Source of the DNA: Actinoplanes oryzae
Lineage (GTDB): Bacteria > Actinomycetota > Actinomycetes > Mycobacteriales > Micromonosporaceae
Direction: 5' to 3'
Length of the DNA: 64,000 nt
Assembly (NCBI RefSeq): GCF_030757795.1
Contig: NZ_JAUQWH010000014.1
Coordinates: 28,663-92,662 of the forward strand
The notes under the pieces are model-generated. The model made no database searches, had not been told where the DNA came from, and was given only the letters and a program-made list of their open reading frames with translations. Shown here in pieces: positions 61,038 through 64,000 of this stretch (within the stretch, counting starts at the first letter, position 1; each line of letters starts with the position of its first letter). The position numbers and the translations under genes are program-made.

Positions 61038-61511
61038 TCACAGGTCTTTCAGGGGCAGTTCGGTGGCCTCGCCGGTCAGCGGGCTGTGCGAGTGCTCGGG
61101 CGCGGGCAAAATCGTCCGCGAGAAACGCCCCTGCGCCCGGGTGACCGACACGGCGAAGAGCTGGATCGGCAGCGGCGGCTCGGCGATCGCGCCGGGACCC
61201 CAGCGGACCCAGAAGGGGATCCGGCCCTCCTCCGCCTCGGCGAGCAGCTTGTCGATCGTGCGCTGCCGGTGGGTGTGGTCGACCTCGACGACGATGGGCG
61301 GGCCGTCCGGGCGGGCGAGCGCGACGTCGAGCACCGAGTGCTGCCGCTCCATCGGCGGCGGCAGCGTCACGACGCTGGCCGCGCGGCGGTAGACCCGCCA
61401 CCCCTCGGCCTCGCCCCACGCCGCGACCTCGTCGATGAGCAGCGCGGTCACCTGCTCCCGGGTCAGCCCCGAGAACGTCAGCGCCGCGAGCCGGCCCGCC
61501 AGATCCTGCAC
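61038..61511 (-). CDS. Hypothetical protein, possible nuclease-like fold
   Basis: The protein has 157 residues. The core SVLDVALARPDGPPIVVEVDHTHRQRTIDKLL (Asp62, Glu76, Asp78) resembles the D-x(n)-E-x-(K/D) strand arrangement of restriction-endonuclease-like proteins, preceded by a helical region EQVTALLIDEVAAWGEAEGWRVY. The lysine typical of PD-(D/E)xK enzymes is replaced by Asp, so activity is doubtful. The function is unknown. Confidence 0.62.
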   Translation of the reverse strand: MQDLAGRLAALTFSGLTREQVTALLIDEVAAWGEAEGWRVYRRAASVVTLPPPMERQHSVLDVALARPDGPPIVVEVDHTHRQRTIDKLLAEAEEGRIPFWVRWGPGAIAEPPLPIQLFAVSVTRAQGRFSRTILPAPEHSHSPLTGEATELPLKDL

Positions 61512-61525
61512 CCGGCCAGCGTAGT

Positions 61526-61642
61526 CGCCCCCGGCGGAGGCGCCCGCTCGGCGTAGTCGGTCCGTGATGGAGGCGCCCGCTCGGCGTAGTCAGTCGGTGA
61601 TGGAGGCGCCCGTTCGGCGCATTCAGTCCGTGATGGAGGCGC
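61526..61642. repeat. 33-bp tandem repeat across the GntR stop
   Basis: Units aligned at 61624, 61591, 61558 and about 61526 (partial) share the 33-bp period. The unit at 61624 holds the last codons and TGA of the GntR gene (minus strand); the next unit downstream ends in frame with another TGA and the third with CGA. It separates the GntR and upstream hypothetical genes. Confidence 0.9.
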
Positions 61643-62369
61643 GGAAGGTGTAGCGGTCCCCCCGGTACGCCTGGACGGTCAGCTCGATCGGCACCGCCTC
61701 CTGGTTGAAGGTCAGCTGCGTCGCGGCCAGGATCGGCACCGGCCCGGCGATCTCCAGCTGCGCCCGCTCCTCGTCGGTGGCGTTGCGCGCCTCGACCGAG
61801 TAGTCGGCGTAGTGCGGCCGCTGGGCCGGTGACGCCGCGCGCAGCACCTCGTAGAGGGAGTGCTCCGCGAAGTCGGCGGCGGCCAGCGCCGGGGCGACCG
61901 CGAGCGGCAGCCGGTTGTGCTCGACCGCGATGACCAGGTCGTTGAGGAAGCGCAGCCGGCGCATCTCGAACAGGTCGGCGCCGGCCACCGTGTTGAGCAG
62001 CTCGGCCTCGCGCGTGGTCGCCGGGCGCACGCCCGAGGACAGCACCTTGCTGCGCATGACGAGCCCACGCTGCTGGGCGAGGTCGGTGAAGCCGAGCACC
62101 CGGCCGCCGGCGCCGGGGCGCGGCTTCGGGGCGGCGGCGATGGCCCAGCCGCGGGCGGGCAGAGACACCAGCAGCCCGCGTTCCCGCAGCTCGGCGAGGG
62201 CGGCGCGGATGGTGACGCGGGAGGCGTCGTAGCGCTCGGCGAGCTGCCGCTCGGAGGGCAGCCGGGCGCCGTCGGCACCGTCGGCCGCGCGCAGGTCCTC
62301 CTCGATGCGGTCGGCGAGGCGGAGGTACAGCGGCAACGCGTCGGGGCCGAGCAGAGGGCGCGTCTCCAT
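61623..62369 (-). CDS. GntR/HutC-family transcriptional regulator
   Basis: The protein has 248 residues with an N-terminal winged helix (PSERQLAERYDASRVTIRAALAELRERGLL) and a C-terminal UTRA effector domain (LFEMRRLRFLNDLVIAVEHNRLP to YRGDRYTFRASITD). UTRA-type members such as DasR and NagR sense phosphorylated amino sugars. It is divergent from a SIS isomerase/kinase pair, and paired AGCAGACCAG sites flank the shared promoter. Its stop lies within a 33-bp tandem repeat. Confidence 0.92.
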   Translation of the reverse strand: METRPLLGPDALPLYLRLADRIEEDLRAADGADGARLPSERQLAERYDASRVTIRAALAELRERGLLVSLPARGWAIAAAPKPRPGAGGRVLGFTDLAQQRGLVMRSKVLSSGVRPATTREAELLNTVAGADLFEMRRLRFLNDLVIAVEHNRLPLAVAPALAAADFAEHSLYEVLRAASPAQRPHYADYSVEARNATDEERAQLEIAGPVPILAATQLTFNQEAVPIELTVQAYRGDRYTFRASITD

Positions 62370-62386
62370 GCCGCCAAGCTACCAGG

Positions 62387-62449
62387 AGCAGACCAGTTGA
62401 AGTCATTGACAGCCCAGTTGCATACCAGTAGCTTCCAGCAGCAGACCAG
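62387..62449. promoter_or_regulatory. GntR operator pair and amino-sugar promoter
   Basis: AGCAGACCAG occurs at 62387-62396 and 62440-62449, with ACCAGT half-sites between. Between them lies a good promoter for the SIS gene: TTGACA (62406-62411), a 17-bp spacer and TAGCTT (62429-62434). The arrangement suits repression by the divergent GntR protein. Confidence 0.65.
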
Positions 62450-62469
62450 ACGGCGAGACGGAGTGACAC

Positions 62470-63585
62470 ATGGCAGGCAGCGCCTTCACCGAGGCGGAGA
62501 TCCAGCACCAGCCGGACGTCTGGCGGGCCACGCGCGCCGTCGTGGCGGACGCGCGCAGCGAGGCCGACGACCTGCTCGCCGCCGCCCTGGCCGACCCGCG
62601 GACCCGCGTCGTCCTGACCGGCGCGGGCACCTCGGCCTACGCCGGCGAGCTGCTCGCCCCCGAGCTCTCCCGCACGCTCGGGCGGCCCGTCGAGGCGGTG
62701 CCCACGACCGACATCGTCACCGACCCGGACACGGTTGCCGGGGGCGACCGCCCGGTGCTGCTGGTGTCCTTCGCCCGCAGCGGCAACAGCCCCGAGTCGG
62801 TCGCGGCCGCCGAGCTGGTCGACCGGCTGGCGGCGAGCGCGCATCACCTGGTGATCACCTGCAACGCCGAGGGCGCGCTGAGCCGCCGCTACACCGGCGC
62901 CGGCAACGCGACCGTCATCGCCCTGCCGCCCGCGACCAACGACCGCGGGTTCGCCATGACGTCGTCGTTCACCAGCATGGTGCTGGCCGCGTACCTGTGC
63001 CTGGGCGGCGACGCCGACGTGGACGCCCTCGCGGACGCGGCGCAGAGCGTGCTGGGCGGCGCCGACGACATCGCGAAGACCGTGACGGCGCTGGCGCCCG
63101 GCCGGATCGTCTACCTCGGCTCGGGCAGCCTCAAGGGGCTCGCCCACGAGGCCGCGCTCAAGTGCCTCGAGCTGACCGCCGGCGACGTGGCGGCGCTCGG
63201 CGAGTCCACGCTGGCCTTCCGGCACGGGCCGAAGGCCGCCCTGACCCCGGACACCCTCGCGGCCGTCTTCGTCTCCGGCGACGCCTACCGGCGCGCCTAC
63301 GACCTCGATCTCGTACGCGAACTCGTGTCCTCCCTCGGCGCCGCCCGCGTCGTGGTGATCGCCGACCGGGCGTACGAGAGCGGTGTCGTGCAGTGGACCG
63401 TGCCGCGGCCGCCGGGCCTCCCGGACGCGCTCTGGGCCGTCGCCGCCGTCATCCCCGCCCAGCTCACCGCGCTCGCCTGCGCCCTGGCCCGCGGCCACAC
63501 GCCGGACAACCCGTTCCCGGCCGGGGAGGTCAACCGGGTCGTGCGGGGCGTGACCATCCACCCCTTCGGCGAAGGCGAGGACTGA
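62470..63585 (+). CDS. SIS-domain sugar isomerase (AgaS/GlmS-like)
   Basis: The protein has 371 residues with two SIS domains (VVLTGAGTSAYAGE and VLLVSFARSGNSPES; later VYLGSGSLKGLAHEAALKCLEL and FRHGPKAAL). It resembles AgaS and the isomerase half of GlmS, and may act as an amino-sugar-6-phosphate isomerase/deaminase. GGAG precedes the ATG. It is followed one base later by a BadF-type kinase, and both are probably repressed by the divergent GntR regulator. Confidence 0.9.
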   Translation: MAGSAFTEAEIQHQPDVWRATRAVVADARSEADDLLAAALADPRTRVVLTGAGTSAYAGELLAPELSRTLGRPVEAVPTTDIVTDPDTVAGGDRPVLLVSFARSGNSPESVAAAELVDRLAASAHHLVITCNAEGALSRRYTGAGNATVIALPPATNDRGFAMTSSFTSMVLAAYLCLGGDADVDALADAAQSVLGGADDIAKTVTALAPGRIVYLGSGSLKGLAHEAALKCLELTAGDVAALGESTLAFRHGPKAALTPDTLAAVFVSGDAYRRAYDLDLVRELVSSLGAARVVVIADRAYESGVVQWTVPRPPGLPDALWAVAAVIPAQLTALACALARGHTPDNPFPAGEVNRVVRGVTIHPFGEGED

Positions 63586-63586
63586 C

Positions 63587-64000
63587 ATGTTCCTGGGCGT
63601 GGACGGCGGCGGCAGCAAGACCGCCTTCTGCCTGATCGACGATGCCGGGACCGTGGTGGCCGAGGCCCGCACGGCGAGCATCTACTACCTGATGAGCAGC
63701 ATCGACATCGTCGCCCCGCTGCTCGCCGAGGGCGTCGCACAGGTCTGCGCGCGGGCGGGGATCGAGCCGGCCGGCATCACGTACGCCTTCTTCGGCATCC
63801 CCTGCTACGGCGAGGTCTCCGCGGACGTCGCCACGCTCGACGCCCTGCCCGCCGCCGTGCTCGGCCACGACCGCTACCGCTGCGGCAACGACATGATCTG
63901 CGGCTGGGCGGGCTCGCTGGGCGGCATCGACGGGATCAACGTCGTGGCGGGCACCGGCTCCATCTCGTACGGGGAGAACGGGGCCCGCCGCGCCCGCGCC
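63587..64000 (+). CDS. BadF/BcrA-type N-acetylglucosamine kinase-like protein, 5' part
   Basis: The first 138 codons are in the window; the gene runs off its end. The phosphate-1 motif GVDGGGSKT (residues 4-12) and GTGS (about 127-130) identify an ASKHA-fold kinase of the BadF/BcrA/N-acetylglucosamine kinase family. It should phosphorylate an amino sugar for the preceding isomerase/deaminase. Start ATG is one base after the SIS stop. Confidence 0.88.
   Translation, partial: MFLGVDGGGSKTAFCLIDDAGTVVAEARTASIYYLMSSIDIVAPLLAEGVAQVCARAGIEPAGITYAFFGIPCYGEVSADVATLDALPAAVLGHDRYRCGNDMICGWAGSLGGIDGINVVAGTGSISYGENGARRARA

Overview
The window is about 72% G+C DNA with GTG/ATG starts, tightly packed genes and typical high-GC Gram-positive families (ECF sigma factors, YcnI, M4 and M36 secreted metalloproteases, PRC-barrel/DUF2382 stress proteins, CUT1 sugar transporters). 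It fits a filamentous actinomycete, probably a Micromonosporaceae member such as Actinoplanes. That placement is inferred from style and gene content; there is no rRNA or other marker here.

Layout. 1-7983: the end of an ArsR gene with its SRPBCC partner, YcnI, a sensor kinase/response regulator pair, a TetR/SDR pair with twin palindromic operators, and a LolA-like/ABC exporter operon. 7986-19571: a flavin oxidoreductase below three MarR-type operator sites, an epimerase, an EAL-HDOD protein, a glutathionyl-hydroquinone reductase-like protein, an ECF42-type sigma factor carrying a frameshift next to its DGPF/YCII partner, an aromatic monooxygenase preceded by a leader peptide, a KAS III enzyme and an M4 protease. 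19572-31382: short hypotheticals, a lipoprotein deacetylase, a Tat-exported hydrolase, AraC plus epimerase, a GNAT/IF-1 pair, a glycosyltransferase, envelope/stress proteins and an M36 protease. 31509-36204: glycolate oxidase glcDEF and an SDR. 37181-45312: an L-arabinofuranoside utilisation operon (LacI, an uncharacterised 704-residue protein, a CUT1 ABC transporter, GH127). 45418-48772: a CNNM/CorC protein, smpB and an esterase. 48900-53600: a lower-GC accessory patch with a pentapeptide-repeat protein, a stand-alone HflX N-terminal domain, small hypotheticals and a truncated tyrosine integrase. 53643-64000: a nucleotidyltransferase, MFS/ArsR, a cytosine deaminase/permease module with an Fe(II) oxygenase, unknowns, and the start of an amino-sugar locus (GntR, SIS isomerase, BadF-type kinase).

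The most unusual structure is in the DNA itself. At least six genes carry tandem duplications that straddle their own stop codon. Many intergenic regions hold minisatellites, often with periods divisible by three. TGAC-N3-GTCA inverted repeats cluster around the GST/ECF42 locus, and two unrelated operons begin with short leader ORFs that share a ribosome binding site block and a Trp-Val-Leu core. ECF42 and its DGPF partner, with a TGTCGA/CGTC promoter, form a recognisable signalling unit that appears broken by one missing base.
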